Assembly (NCBI RefSeq): GCF_003788635.1 | Contig: NZ_AYKH01000010.1 | Location: forward strand, 1-64,000 | Length of the DNA stretch: 64,000 nt | Direction of reading: 5' to 3' | Source of the DNA: Salinisphaera orenii subsp. orenii MK-B5 | Lineage (GTDB): Bacteria; Pseudomonadota; Gammaproteobacteria; Nevskiales; Salinisphaeraceae | Shown here: piece after piece, positions 8,762-17,661 of the stretch | How positions within the stretch are numbered: position 1 is the stretch's first letter | Layout: the number at the start of each line of letters is the position of its first letter | The notes under the pieces: generated by a model | The model's database searches: none | What the model was told of the DNA's origin: nothing | Seen by the model: only the letters and a program-made list of their open reading frames with translations | Position numbers and translations under genes: made by a program

Positions 8762-8898
8762 CGTTCTGTCTCCCAAGAAGGGCATAAGTTTTTGCGCAGC
8801 TTGAAAACTACAACAGCCTGGGCTGAAACGCAAACCGCTGTACAAGACACTACGCCAAGGACAGGAGTCTTGCTCACAATTACTCCGAACGCAAGCGA

Positions 8899-9801
8899 TC
8901 ACGAACCGGTCAACAGCCTCAACTGGCGCAATGCCTCCCGCACCGGCTCGTGGAAATGCTCGGCCAGCGGCGTCATCGGCAGGCGGATGCCGGGCCCGAT
9001 ATAGCCCATCTCACCGAGCGCCCACTTGACCGCGATCGGATTGGGTTCGAGAAACAGTGCGTTGTGCAGCGGCAGCAGCTCGGCGTCGAGTGCCTCCGCC
9101 CGCTCGCGATCGCCGGCGACCGCGGCCTCACACATGTCGTGCATCAGGCGCGGCGCGACGTTGGCGGTGACCGAGATGTCGCCCTTGCCGCCGACGAGCA
9201 TGGTCTCCATGGCCGTGCCGTCGTCGCCGGAGAAGATGCGGATGTTGTCGCCGACCTCCTCGATCAGCGCATGGATCCGTTCGATGGAGCCCTTGGCCTC
9301 CTTGAGCGCGACGATGTTGTCGATCTCGGCCAGGCGCCCGACCGTCTCGGGCAGCATGTCCACGCCCGTGCGGCTCGGCACGTTGTAGAGCACCTGTGGA
9401 ATGTCGACGGCCATGGCGATGGCATGGAAGTGCCGGTACAGGCCTTCCTGCGTGGGCTTGTTGTAGTACGGACAGACGAGCAGACAGGCATCGGCACCCA
9501 CGCGCTTGGCGTGGCGCGTCAGGCGGATGGCTTCGTCGGTGGCGTTGCCGCCCGTGCCGGCAATCACCGGTACGCGCCTGTCCACGATCTCGACCGCGCG
9601 CTCGATGACCTCATCGTGCTCGCGAAAGCCGAGCGTCGAGGATTCGCCGGTGGTACCGACCGCGACGATGCCGTCGGTGCCCTCGCTGATGTGCCAGTCG
9701 ATGAGCCGTTCGAAACTCTCCCAGTCGACGCTGCCGTCGGCGTGCATGGGCGTGACGATGGCGACCATGCTGCCGCCCAGTTCCTGATTGCCTTTTACCA
9801 C
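8899..9801 (-). CDS. dapA: 4-hydroxy-tetrahydrodipicolinate synthase
   Basis: DapA condenses pyruvate with aspartate semialdehyde, the first committed step of lysine and diaminopimelate synthesis. The product has 300 residues. The Schiff-base lysine is K167 in VALKEA, the catalytic tyrosine Y139 lies in YNVPSRTG, and GTTGES at 49-54 is the conserved substrate loop. The start is GTG at 9801, with AGGAG five bases upstream. gcvR and bcp are divergent, a conserved neighbourhood. bamC, which normally follows dapA, is replaced here by yjbEFGH and then a mini-BamC gene. Confidence 0.97.
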   Translation of the reverse strand: MVKGNQELGGSMVAIVTPMHADGSVDWESFERLIDWHISEGTDGIVAVGTTGESSTLGFREHDEVIERAVEIVDRRVPVIAGTGGNATDEAIRLTRHAKRVGADACLLVCPYYNKPTQEGLYRHFHAIAMAVDIPQVLYNVPSRTGVDMLPETVGRLAEIDNIVALKEAKGSIERIHALIEEVGDNIRIFSGDDGTAMETMLVGGKGDISVTANVAPRLMHDMCEAAVAGDRERAEALDAELLPLHNALFLEPNPIAVKWALGEMGYIGPGIRLPMTPLAEHFHEPVREALRQLRLLTGS

Positions 9802-9920
9802 GTTGTCTCCTGTCGTACCCGTGCACGGGCGACGGATTGTAACCGCGTGTGCGCGTGCCTTGTAGTGCTAACATAGCCGGCTTTTCCAGTCGCCGACGTT
9901 CTTCGAGCCGAGCTCTGCCC

Positions 9921-10460
9921 ATGCCGGAAATCAAGAAGTATCTTTCGATCGTGGCAGTAGGCGCGAGTCGCGACAAGCTCGCGCGCGATCTCGTCGATGC
10001 CGTCGTGCAGCGCGGCTGCGAGATTTCGGAATGCCGCATCACCCCGCTGGGGGATCAATTCTCGGCCGCGCTGCTGCTGTCGGGCAACTGGAGCGCCATG
10101 GGCAAGATGGAAAGTGCCCTGCCCGGGCTGGCCGAACAGCTCGGTCTGGCGATCCAGTCCCGACACAGCCGGCCGGCGGAACCGGAGACCGCGTATCGCC
10201 CCTATGCCGCCGAGGTCGTCGCGCCGCAGCAGACACGGCTGCTCGGCGAGTTGCTGGATTTCTTCGCCGAGCAGGAGACCCGCGTGGTCGAGATCAGCGC
10301 CCAGGCCTACGAATCCGGGCTGACCGGCGCGCCGATGTGCACGCTGCATATCGCGCTGCAGGTGCCGCTGAACCATCATCCGCAGACGCTGCGCGATGCC
10401 TTCATGGATATCTGCGACGACCTGCATGCCGACGGCCTGCTCGACCCGGTCAAGACCTGA
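9921..10460 (+). CDS. gcvR: Glycine cleavage system transcriptional repressor GcvR
   Basis: The start is ATG at 9921 (MPEIKKYLSIVAVGASRDK), giving 179 residues, close to E. coli GcvR (190). Two ACT-like domains are visible: SIVAVGASRDKLARDLVDAV near the start, and a second beginning with the VVEISAQAYESG region. GcvR is an ACT protein that binds GcvA and keeps the glycine-cleavage operon repressed when glycine is low. It has no DNA-binding motif of its own. bcp follows 49 bp downstream, as in many gammaproteobacteria, and dapA is divergent. Confidence 0.88.
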   Translation: MPEIKKYLSIVAVGASRDKLARDLVDAVVQRGCEISECRITPLGDQFSAALLLSGNWSAMGKMESALPGLAEQLGLAIQSRHSRPAEPETAYRPYAAEVVAPQQTRLLGELLDFFAEQETRVVEISAQAYESGLTGAPMCTLHIALQVPLNHHPQTLRDAFMDICDDLHADGLLDPVKT

Positions 10461-10509
10461 CGGCCCAATCGCGACAGCCACCATCGCGACATCCAGAGGA
10501 GACCCGCCG

Positions 10510-10980
10510 ATGACCGCCGAAACCGGGGCGCAAGCGCCCGATTTCTCCGCTCCCGCGACGGGCGACAAGACACTGTCGCTGTCGGAGTTCGCCGGCCGCA
10601 CCCTGGTGCTGTATTTCTATCCGCGCGACAACACGCCCGGCTGCACCCAGGAAGGCGAAGCGTTTCGCGATGCCTACGACGACTTTCGCGCCGCGGGTGC
10701 CGATATCGTGGGCGTCTCCCGCGACTCGCTGCGCAAGCACGAGAATTTCCGCCGCAAGTATGGCTTTCCCTTCGATCTCGTCAGCGACCCGGACGAAAAG
10801 CTCTGCCGCGCCTACGATGTCCTCAAGGAGAAGAACATGTACGGGCGCCGACATATCGGCATCGAGCGCAGCACCTTCGTGATTGACGGTGACGGCGTCA
10901 TTCGCCACGTCTGGCGCGGGGTCAAGGTCGCCGACCACGCGCAGGAAGTGCTCGACGCGGTGCGCGCCCTGGCCGCTTAG
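10510..10980 (+). CDS. bcp: Thioredoxin-dependent peroxiredoxin Bcp
   Basis: This 156-residue AhpC/TSA-fold protein reduces hydroperoxides. The peroxidatic cysteine is C45 in TPGCTQEGE. The usual second cysteine five residues later is replaced by E50, so this is a one-Cys type by sequence. The conserved SRDS and FVIDGDG segments are present. The start is ATG at 10510, preceded by GAGGAG. It is paired with gcvR as in E. coli. Confidence 0.95.
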   Translation: MTAETGAQAPDFSAPATGDKTLSLSEFAGRTLVLYFYPRDNTPGCTQEGEAFRDAYDDFRAAGADIVGVSRDSLRKHENFRRKYGFPFDLVSDPDEKLCRAYDVLKEKNMYGRRHIGIERSTFVIDGDGVIRHVWRGVKVADHAQEVLDAVRALAA

Positions 10981-11088
10981 CGGCACGGGTCGCCGCTCTG
11001 TCGCGACAAAGGCGGCATCGGTCGACGCCGTCTTCCGATAACACGGCCCGGCCGCGCCCGGGCTCCACTCGTCCGACCGGATCGCTCC

Positions 11089-12498
11089 ATGTCCAAACGA
11101 GTCTTCGTTCTCGACACCAACGTGCTCATGCACGACCCGACGGCGCTGTTCCGCTTCCAGGAGCACGACATCTTCATCCCGATGGTCGTGCTCGAAGAGC
11201 TCGACGCCGGCAAGAAGGGCGTGTCCGAGGTCGCGCGCAACGTGCGCCAGGTCAGCCGTTTTCTCGACACGCTGATGGCGCGCCACACGCACGCCGAGAT
11301 CGACGCCGGCCTGGCGCTCGACCAGGGCGTCGAATTCGCGGCCAGCGCCGACGAGGACGCCCCGCGCGCCAGCGGCCGGCTGTACTTCGAGACCCGCCCG
11401 GCCGAGGGCAGCCTGCCGACCATGCTGCCGGGCAACAAGGCCGACAACTCGATCCTGCTGTCGGCGCTGTCGCTGCGCGGCGTGTTCACCGGCGCCGAGG
11501 TCGTGCTGGTGTCCAAGGACATCAACCTGCGGATCAAGGCGTCGGTGATCGGCATCGAGGCCGAGGATTACATCAACGACAAGGTGCTCGAGGACCTCGA
11601 CCTGCTCTACACCGGCTACGCCGAGCTGCCGGGCGATTTCTGGAGCACGCACGGCCAGAACATGGATTCCTGGCAGGAGGCCGGGCGGACCTTCTACCAG
11701 CTCAGCGGCCCGGAAGTCACCGACTGGCATCTCAACGAGCTGCTCTATTTCGGCCGCGAGAACGACATCGAGCTCATCACCCGCGAGCTCGACGGCGACA
11801 CCGCCACCCTCGAACTCGCCGACGACTACCGCCCCGGCAAGGGCTCGGTCTGGGGGGTGAACGCGCGCAACCGCGAACAGAACTTCGCCCTCAACCTGCT
11901 CATGGACCCGGAGATCGATTTCGTCACCCTGCTCGGCGCGGCCGGCACCGGCAAGACGCTGCTCACGCTCGCCGCAGCGCTGGCGCAGACGCTGGACGAA
12001 TCGCGCTATCGCGAGATCATCATGACCCGCGTGACCGTGCCGGTCGGCGACGACATCGGCTTTCTGCCCGGCACCGAGGAAGAGAAGATGACGCCCTGGA
12101 TGGGCGCGCTCATGGACAACCTCGAGGTGCTCACCGGCAACGGCGGCGGCTCCGACTGGGAGCGCGCGGCCACCAACGAGCTGCTGTCCAAGCGCATCAA
12201 GATCCGTTCGGTCAACTTCATGCGCGGTCGCACCTTCCTCGAGCGCTTCATCATCCTGGACGAGGCCCAGAATCTGACCCCCAAGCAGATGAAGACGCTG
12301 ATCACCCGCGCCGGGCCGGGCACCAAGTTCGTCTGTCTGGGCAATCTGGCCCAGATCGACACGCCCTATCTCACCGAGACCACCTCCGGGCTGACCAACG
12401 TGGTGGACCGGTTCCGGAACTGGCGCCATGCCGGCCACGTGACGCTCGCACGCGGCGAACGCTCGCGTCTGGCCGACTACGCCTCTGATAAACTCTGA
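11089..12498 (+). CDS. PhoH family ATPase with N-terminal PIN domain
   Basis: The 469-residue protein joins a PIN ribonuclease-like domain (about 1-140, starting VFVLDTNVLMHDP with the first catalytic Asp) to a PhoH ATPase domain (about 240-460). Walker A is GAAGTGKT at about 282-289 and Walker B is FIILDEAQN. This PhoH2/YlaK architecture is associated with RNA unwinding and cleavage in other bacteria. The gene stands alone between bcp and glcD. Its substrate here cannot be told from the sequence. Confidence 0.92.
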   Translation: MSKRVFVLDTNVLMHDPTALFRFQEHDIFIPMVVLEELDAGKKGVSEVARNVRQVSRFLDTLMARHTHAEIDAGLALDQGVEFAASADEDAPRASGRLYFETRPAEGSLPTMLPGNKADNSILLSALSLRGVFTGAEVVLVSKDINLRIKASVIGIEAEDYINDKVLEDLDLLYTGYAELPGDFWSTHGQNMDSWQEAGRTFYQLSGPEVTDWHLNELLYFGRENDIELITRELDGDTATLELADDYRPGKGSVWGVNARNREQNFALNLLMDPEIDFVTLLGAAGTGKTLLTLAAALAQTLDESRYREIIMTRVTVPVGDDIGFLPGTEEEKMTPWMGALMDNLEVLTGNGGGSDWERAATNELLSKRIKIRSVNFMRGRTFLERFIILDEAQNLTPKQMKTLITRAGPGTKFVCLGNLAQIDTPYLTETTSGLTNVVDRFRNWRHAGHVTLARGERSRLADYASDKL

Positions 12499-12561
12499 AT
12501 CGAATCAGGCTTCAAGAACCGCCTGCAACGCTCACAGCGCGCGCAGGCGCCAGGAGTTTCC

Positions 12562-14067
12562 ATGGCCCATGCCGATCTTGCCGCGTCGACCGAGCAGGCG
12601 CTCGGTGGCGCGCCCCGGAAACAGCAGCTCATCGAGCGGCTCACGGCGGAGCTGCCCGCCGATATCGTGCTGCACGCGGACGAGGATCTGCGCCCGTTCG
12701 AATGCGACGGCCTGTCGGCCTATCGCCAGGTGCCGATGATCGTGGTGCTGCCGTCGACCATCGCCCAGGTCCAGACGACCATGCGCATCTGCCACGACAA
12801 CGACGTGCCGGTGGTCGCCCGCGGCGCCGGCACCGGCCTGTCGGGCGGCGCGCTGCCGCTGGACGACGGCGTGCTGCTGTCGCTGGCCAAGTTCAACCGC
12901 ATTCTGGACATCGACACCGACAACCGGCGGGCCACGGTCCAGCCCGGCGTGCGCAACCTCGCGATCTCCGAGGCGGTATCGCATCTCGGGCTCTACTATG
13001 CGCCCGACCCGTCCTCCCAGATCGCCTGTTCGATCGGCGGCAACGTCGCGGAGAACTCCGGCGGCGTTCACTGTCTGAAATACGGCCTGACCACCCACAA
13101 CATCGTCCAGATCGAGATCGTGACCGTGGAGGGCGAGCGCCTGACGATCGGCAGCAGCGCCCTGGACAGCCCCGGTTTCGACCTGCTCGCGCTGATGACC
13201 GGCTCCGAGGGCCTGCTCGGCGTGATCGTCGAGGTCACGGTCAAGCTGCTGGCCAAGCCGGAGCTGGCGCGGGTCGCGCTGGTGGCCTTCGACGACGTCC
13301 GCAAGGCCGGCGACGCCGTGGCCGCAATCATCCAGGCCGGGATCGTGCCCGCGGGCCTGGAGATGCTGGACAACCCGGCGATCGTGGCCACCGAGGAATT
13401 CGTGCACGCGGGTTATCCCAAGGACGCCGCCGCCATCCTGCTCTGCGAGGTCGACGGCACCGAGGCCGAGGTGGAGGAGGATATCGAACGCGTGCGCGAG
13501 GTCGTCGAGCGCGAGGGCGCGACCGAGGTCCGCATCTCGCGCGACGACGGCGAGCGCGCCCTGTTCTGGGCCGGGCGCAAGGCCGCCTTCCCGGCCATGG
13601 GGCGTATCTCGCCGGACTACTACTGCATGGACGGCACGATCCCGCGCAAGGCGCTCGCCGAGGTGCTGATCGGCATCGGCGAGCTGTCGGAAGAATACGG
13701 CCAGCGCGTGGCCAACGTCTTTCACGCCGGCGACGGCAACCTGCATCCGCTGATTCTCTACGATGCCAATCAGGAAGGCGAGCTGGAACGCACCGAAGCC
13801 TTCGGCGGCGCGATCTGCCGGCTGTGCCTGGAGCACGGCGGCTCGATCACCGGCGAGCACGGTGTCGGCGTGGAGAAGATCGATCAGATGTGCGTCCAGT
13901 TTCCGTCGGCCGAGCTGACCCAGTTCCACGCGGTCAAGGAAGCCTTCGATCCGAAGGGCCTGCTCAATCCGGGCAAGGCCGTGCCCACGCTGCACCGCTG
14001 CGCCGAATTCGGTGCCATGCATGTCCACAACGGCGAACTGCCCCACCCCGAACTGGAGCGACTGTGA
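12562..14067 (+). CDS. glcD: Glycolate oxidase subunit GlcD
   Basis: GlcD is the FAD-binding catalytic subunit that oxidises glycolate to glyoxylate. The product has 501 residues (E. coli 499). The FAD-binding type 4 domain has VVARGAGTGLSGGALP and a second region GNVAENSGGVHCLKYG. The C-terminal FAD-oxidase domain includes FHAGDGNLHP and GEHGVGVEK. The stop overlaps the GTG start of glcE (GTGA), so glcDEF is one coupled operon. A GAGTTTC-type ribosome-binding region precedes the ATG. Confidence 0.96.
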   Translation: MAHADLAASTEQALGGAPRKQQLIERLTAELPADIVLHADEDLRPFECDGLSAYRQVPMIVVLPSTIAQVQTTMRICHDNDVPVVARGAGTGLSGGALPLDDGVLLSLAKFNRILDIDTDNRRATVQPGVRNLAISEAVSHLGLYYAPDPSSQIACSIGGNVAENSGGVHCLKYGLTTHNIVQIEIVTVEGERLTIGSSALDSPGFDLLALMTGSEGLLGVIVEVTVKLLAKPELARVALVAFDDVRKAGDAVAAIIQAGIVPAGLEMLDNPAIVATEEFVHAGYPKDAAAILLCEVDGTEAEVEEDIERVREVVEREGATEVRISRDDGERALFWAGRKAAFPAMGRISPDYYCMDGTIPRKALAEVLIGIGELSEEYGQRVANVFHAGDGNLHPLILYDANQEGELERTEAFGGAICRLCLEHGGSITGEHGVGVEKIDQMCVQFPSAELTQFHAVKEAFDPKGLLNPGKAVPTLHRCAEFGAMHVHNGELPHPELERL

Positions 14068-15125
14068 GCGAGCACGCCGATCTGAGCCGGGAGCTGAGCG
14101 AACGCGTCGCCGACGCCGCGGCCCGCGAGGCGCCGCTGGCGATCCGCGGCGGCGGCACCAAGGCGTTTCTGGGCGAGCGCAGCGAGGGCGAAGCGCTGGA
14201 CGTGACCGGCCACCGCGGCATCGTGTCCTACGAGCCGGGCGAGCTGGTGCTCACCGCACGCGCCGGCACGCCGCTGACCGAGATCGAGGCCGCGCTCGCC
14301 GACGCCGGTCAGATGCTGCCCTTCGAACCGCCGCACCACGGCGCCAACGCGACCCTCGGCGGCACCATCGCCGCCGGCGTCTCCGGGCCCGGCCGGCCGT
14401 TCTTCGGTGCCGCCCGCGATCTCGTGCTGGGCACGCGCATCGTCAACGGCCGGGGCGAGGATCTGCGCTTCGGCGGCGAGGTCATGAAAAACGTCGCGGG
14501 CTACGATCTGTCGCGGCTGATGGCCGGCGCCCACGGCACGCTCGGCATGCTGCTGGAGATCAGCCTCAAGGTACTGCCGGCCCCACGCGCCCGCGCCACG
14601 CGGGTGTTCGAGCACGACGCCGCCACGGCCATCGAGCAGATCAACGCCTGGCAGCGCAAGCCGTGGCCGATCACCGCGGCCTACTGGGAGGACGGCCGGA
14701 CCTATCTACGGCTGGCCGGCGCACAGTCCTCAGTGGACTCGGCCATCCGGGCCCTGGGGGGCGAGGCGCTGACCGACGACGGCACCTTCTGGCAGAGCGT
14801 GCGCGAGCAGACGCGCAAATTCTTCGAAGGCGACGACCCGCTGTGGCGCTTGTCCGTGGCCCCGGCCACACCCATGATGGATCTTGAGGGGCCGACGGCG
14901 CTCGACTGGGCCGGCGCCCAGCGCTGGCTGCGATCGGCCGCACCCGCGGAGACGGTCCGCGCGGCGGTATCGAGCCACGGCGGCCACGCCAGCATTTATC
15001 GCGGTGACGCGTCGCCGCGTTTTCATCCATTGCCCAAGGCGCTGATGGCGCTGCATCGGCGCGTCAAGCAATCCGTCGATCCGGCCGGTATTCTCAACCG
15101 CGGCCGGCTCTACCCGGACTTCTGA
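14064..15125 (+). CDS. glcE: Glycolate oxidase subunit GlcE
   Basis: The start is GTG at 14064, overlapping the glcD stop by four bases and giving 353 residues, near the E. coli length (350). The FAD-binding domain carries LAIRGGGTKAFLG, ATLGGTIAAGVSGPGRP and GEVMKNVAGYDLSRL, the usual GlcE signatures. The shorter C-terminus ends with PAGILNRGRLYPDF. GlcE is the second flavoprotein subunit of the membrane-linked glycolate oxidase. glcF starts one base after its stop. Confidence 0.95.
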   Translation: MSEHADLSRELSERVADAAAREAPLAIRGGGTKAFLGERSEGEALDVTGHRGIVSYEPGELVLTARAGTPLTEIEAALADAGQMLPFEPPHHGANATLGGTIAAGVSGPGRPFFGAARDLVLGTRIVNGRGEDLRFGGEVMKNVAGYDLSRLMAGAHGTLGMLLEISLKVLPAPRARATRVFEHDAATAIEQINAWQRKPWPITAAYWEDGRTYLRLAGAQSSVDSAIRALGGEALTDDGTFWQSVREQTRKFFEGDDPLWRLSVAPATPMMDLEGPTALDWAGAQRWLRSAAPAETVRAAVSSHGGHASIYRGDASPRFHPLPKALMALHRRVKQSVDPAGILNRGRLYPDF

Positions 15126-15126
15126 T

Positions 15127-16371
15127 ATGCAGACATCGATCATCCCGCAACTGCGCGACACCGCCGACGGCCAGGAGGCCGACCGCATCCTGCGCGCCTG
15201 CACCCACTGCGGCTTCTGTACCGCCACCTGCCCGACCTACCAGCTGGTAGGCGACGAGCGGGACGGCCCGCGCGGGCGCATCTACATGATCAAGCAGGTG
15301 CTGGAAGGCGAAGAGCCGACCGAGAAGACCCAGCGTCATCTCGACCGCTGCCTGACCTGCCGCGCCTGCGAGACCACCTGCCCGTCGGGCGTGGAGTACG
15401 CCAAGCTCGCCGACATCGGCCGCGAACTGGTCGATCAGAAGGTGCAGCGGCCGCTGCCGCAGCGGGTCGTGCGCTGGCTGCTGCGTCATATCGTGGCCTA
15501 CCGGAACCGTTTCGGTTTCGTCTTCGCGCTCGGCCATTTCTTCAAGCCGCTGCTGGTGGGGCCGCTGGCGCCGCTGCGCCAGAAGATGCCACCGAAACAG
15601 GAGCGCATCGACTGGCCGCAGGCGGACAACACCCAACGCACCATGCTCGTCCATGACGGCTGCGTGCAGCCGGTGGCCGCGCCCAACACCAACGCCCACG
15701 CCGCGCGCATTCTCTCGAAACTCGGCGTGCGCCTGATCGCGCCGAAGGCCAGCGGCTGCTGCGGCGCGCTGTCCCAGCATCTGAGCCACCGCGAGGAGGC
15801 GCTGGATTTCGCGCGCGCCAACATCGATGCCTGGTGGCCGCATATCGAGGCCGGCGCCGAGGCGATCGTGATCACCGCCAGCGGCTGCGGCGCCTCGGTG
15901 GCCGAGTACGGCTACATGCTGCGCAACGACCCGGTGTACGCGGACAAGGCCGCGCGGGTCTCGGAACTCACGCGCGATCTAAGCGACGTGCTGGCGCAGG
16001 AGGACCTGACCTCGCTCGGCGACATCGGCGACGGCCGCAAGGTCGCCTATCATCCGCCGTGCACGCTGCAGAACGCCCCCGGCCTGCACGACAACGTCGC
16101 CGAGATCCTGACCCAGGCAGGCTATCAGCTCACCCACGTGCAGGATCCGCATCTGTGCTGCGGCTCCGCGGGGACCTATTCGATCCTGCAGCCGACCATG
16201 GCCAACGAGCTGCGCGACAACAAGCTCGCCTCGCTCAATGCCGGTGCCCCGGACGTGATCGTCACCGCCAACATCGGCTGCCAGCTGCATCTGGAAGCCG
16301 CCGCCGGCATCCCGGTGCGGCACTGGATCGAGCTGCTGGAACCGCGGATGGCCCAGCCCGCGGCGGCCTGA
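15127..16371 (+). CDS. glcF: Glycolate oxidase iron-sulfur subunit GlcF
   Basis: The 414-residue protein passes electrons from GlcDE to the quinone pool. Two 4Fe-4S motifs are visible: C25, C28, C31, C35 and C75, C78, C81, C85, each C-x2-C-x2-C-x3-C followed by P. Two CCG domains follow (SGCCGALS and CCGSAGTY). E. coli GlcF has 407 residues. It is last in the glcDEF operon and converges with the perM-like gene 40 bp downstream. Confidence 0.96.
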   Translation: MQTSIIPQLRDTADGQEADRILRACTHCGFCTATCPTYQLVGDERDGPRGRIYMIKQVLEGEEPTEKTQRHLDRCLTCRACETTCPSGVEYAKLADIGRELVDQKVQRPLPQRVVRWLLRHIVAYRNRFGFVFALGHFFKPLLVGPLAPLRQKMPPKQERIDWPQADNTQRTMLVHDGCVQPVAAPNTNAHAARILSKLGVRLIAPKASGCCGALSQHLSHREEALDFARANIDAWWPHIEAGAEAIVITASGCGASVAEYGYMLRNDPVYADKAARVSELTRDLSDVLAQEDLTSLGDIGDGRKVAYHPPCTLQNAPGLHDNVAEILTQAGYQLTHVQDPHLCCGSAGTYSILQPTMANELRDNKLASLNAGAPDVIVTANIGCQLHLEAAAGIPVRHWIELLEPRMAQPAAA

Positions 16372-16410
16372 GACTCCGGGGGGCCTGAGGGCCCCTGGCG
16401 CCGCCGCGGC

Positions 16411-17496
16411 TCAGCCGGCCCCCAGGCCGCGCGTGTCACCCTCGAGCGGCGCGTGTGTTCGCGGCCAGGCCTTGATCACGGCGTGGACGACGGTCGCCAG
16501 GGGTATCGCGAAGAACACGCCCCAGAAGCCCCAAACGCCGCCGAAGAAGAGCACGGCCGTGATGATGGCCACCGGATGCAGGTCCACCGCCTCCGAGAAG
16601 AGCACCGGCACCAGTATGTTGCCGTCGATCATCTGCAATACGATATAGGCGACGAGCACGTACAGCGTCTGGGCCTCCATGCCCCACTGCGCGTAGGCGA
16701 CCAGCATCACCGGCACGGTCATGCCGAAGGCGCCGATATAGGGCACGAGCACCGAGAACCCGACCAGGGCGGACAGCAGCATCGCGTACTTGAGCCCGAG
16801 CAGCGTGAACGTCGCGTAAGCGGCGACCCAGACGATGGCGATCTCCACCGCCTTGCCGCGGACGTAGTTGCTCAGCTGGGCGTTGACGTCGGTCCAGACC
16901 GACTGCACCAGCCCCCGGTTACGTGGCACGAAACCTGCGACCCACGTCAGAATCAGGTGCTTGTCGCGCAGCATGAAGAACACCATCAGCGGCACGAGCA
17001 GGATATAGACACCCAGATACAGCAGGCCCATGCCCACCACCAGCGACCGCGTGACCAGCGACTGGCGCCAGGAGGCGACGTCGATCGTGGTGGTGTTCAG
17101 CAGCGCATCGATCTGCTCGCCCGTGATCAGCGCCGGATAACGTGAGGGCAGCGACGCGATCCATGTCTGGATGCGATCGATCAACGCCGGCAGTTCCTGC
17201 ACGATCTGGCCGGCCTGCCGGGTGAGCAGCGGCAGCAGCGCGAAGCTCACCCAGACCACGCTCAGCAGCAGGGCGGTCGAGAGCAGCGCGGCCGCCACCC
17301 AGCGCGGCACCCGCAGCCGCTCGAGCCGACAGACCGGGCCATCGAGCAGATAGGCGACCACCACAGAGGCCAGCACGGGCGTGAGCAGCGTGCCGAAGAG
17401 CATGAGCAGGACAAGGCCGCTGAGCAGAATCAGCGCCAGCGCGACCACCTGCGGATCGGAGAAATGCCGGGCGAACCAGGAGCGGATGATGTTCAT
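16411..17496 (-). CDS. AI-2E family (PerM-type) membrane permease
   Basis: The 361-residue protein has about eight predicted membrane helices. They include ALILLSGLVLLMLFG near residue 20, a pair around LVVYLLDG, and a C-terminal cluster with VGFSVLVPYIGAFGMTVPVM and GVWGFWGVFFAIPLAT. The segments PYIGAFG and DGNILVPVL are typical of the AI-2E transporter family. Members export small molecules or ions; the substrate here is unknown. In gammaproteobacteria PerM often neighbours bepA, and the divergent next gene is bepA. Confidence 0.88.
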   Translation of the reverse strand: MNIIRSWFARHFSDPQVVALALILLSGLVLLMLFGTLLTPVLASVVVAYLLDGPVCRLERLRVPRWVAAALLSTALLLSVVWVSFALLPLLTRQAGQIVQELPALIDRIQTWIASLPSRYPALITGEQIDALLNTTTIDVASWRQSLVTRSLVVGMGLLYLGVYILLVPLMVFFMLRDKHLILTWVAGFVPRNRGLVQSVWTDVNAQLSNYVRGKAVEIAIVWVAAYATFTLLGLKYAMLLSALVGFSVLVPYIGAFGMTVPVMLVAYAQWGMEAQTLYVLVAYIVLQMIDGNILVPVLFSEAVDLHPVAIITAVLFFGGVWGFWGVFFAIPLATVVHAVIKAWPRTHAPLEGDTRGLGAG

Positions 17497-17661
17497 GCCG
17501 CGAGCCCGTCGACCCGGCGCGCTCCGCCGGAGGCACCCCGCGGATGATGCCTGTTGCGCTGTTGACCCAACTCTGTCTCCTTGTCTCGCATCGGTGCAGA
17601 CGCTTGGCGGGCAGTTTAATGGAATGAACGAATCACGCTAACCTGAGTCTCACTGGGACCG

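Noticed and set aside
12702-14063. Upstream extension of the glcE frame inside glcD
   Set aside because: The frame is open by chance in GC-rich DNA. The GTG at 14064 overlapping the glcD stop gives the normal GlcE length.
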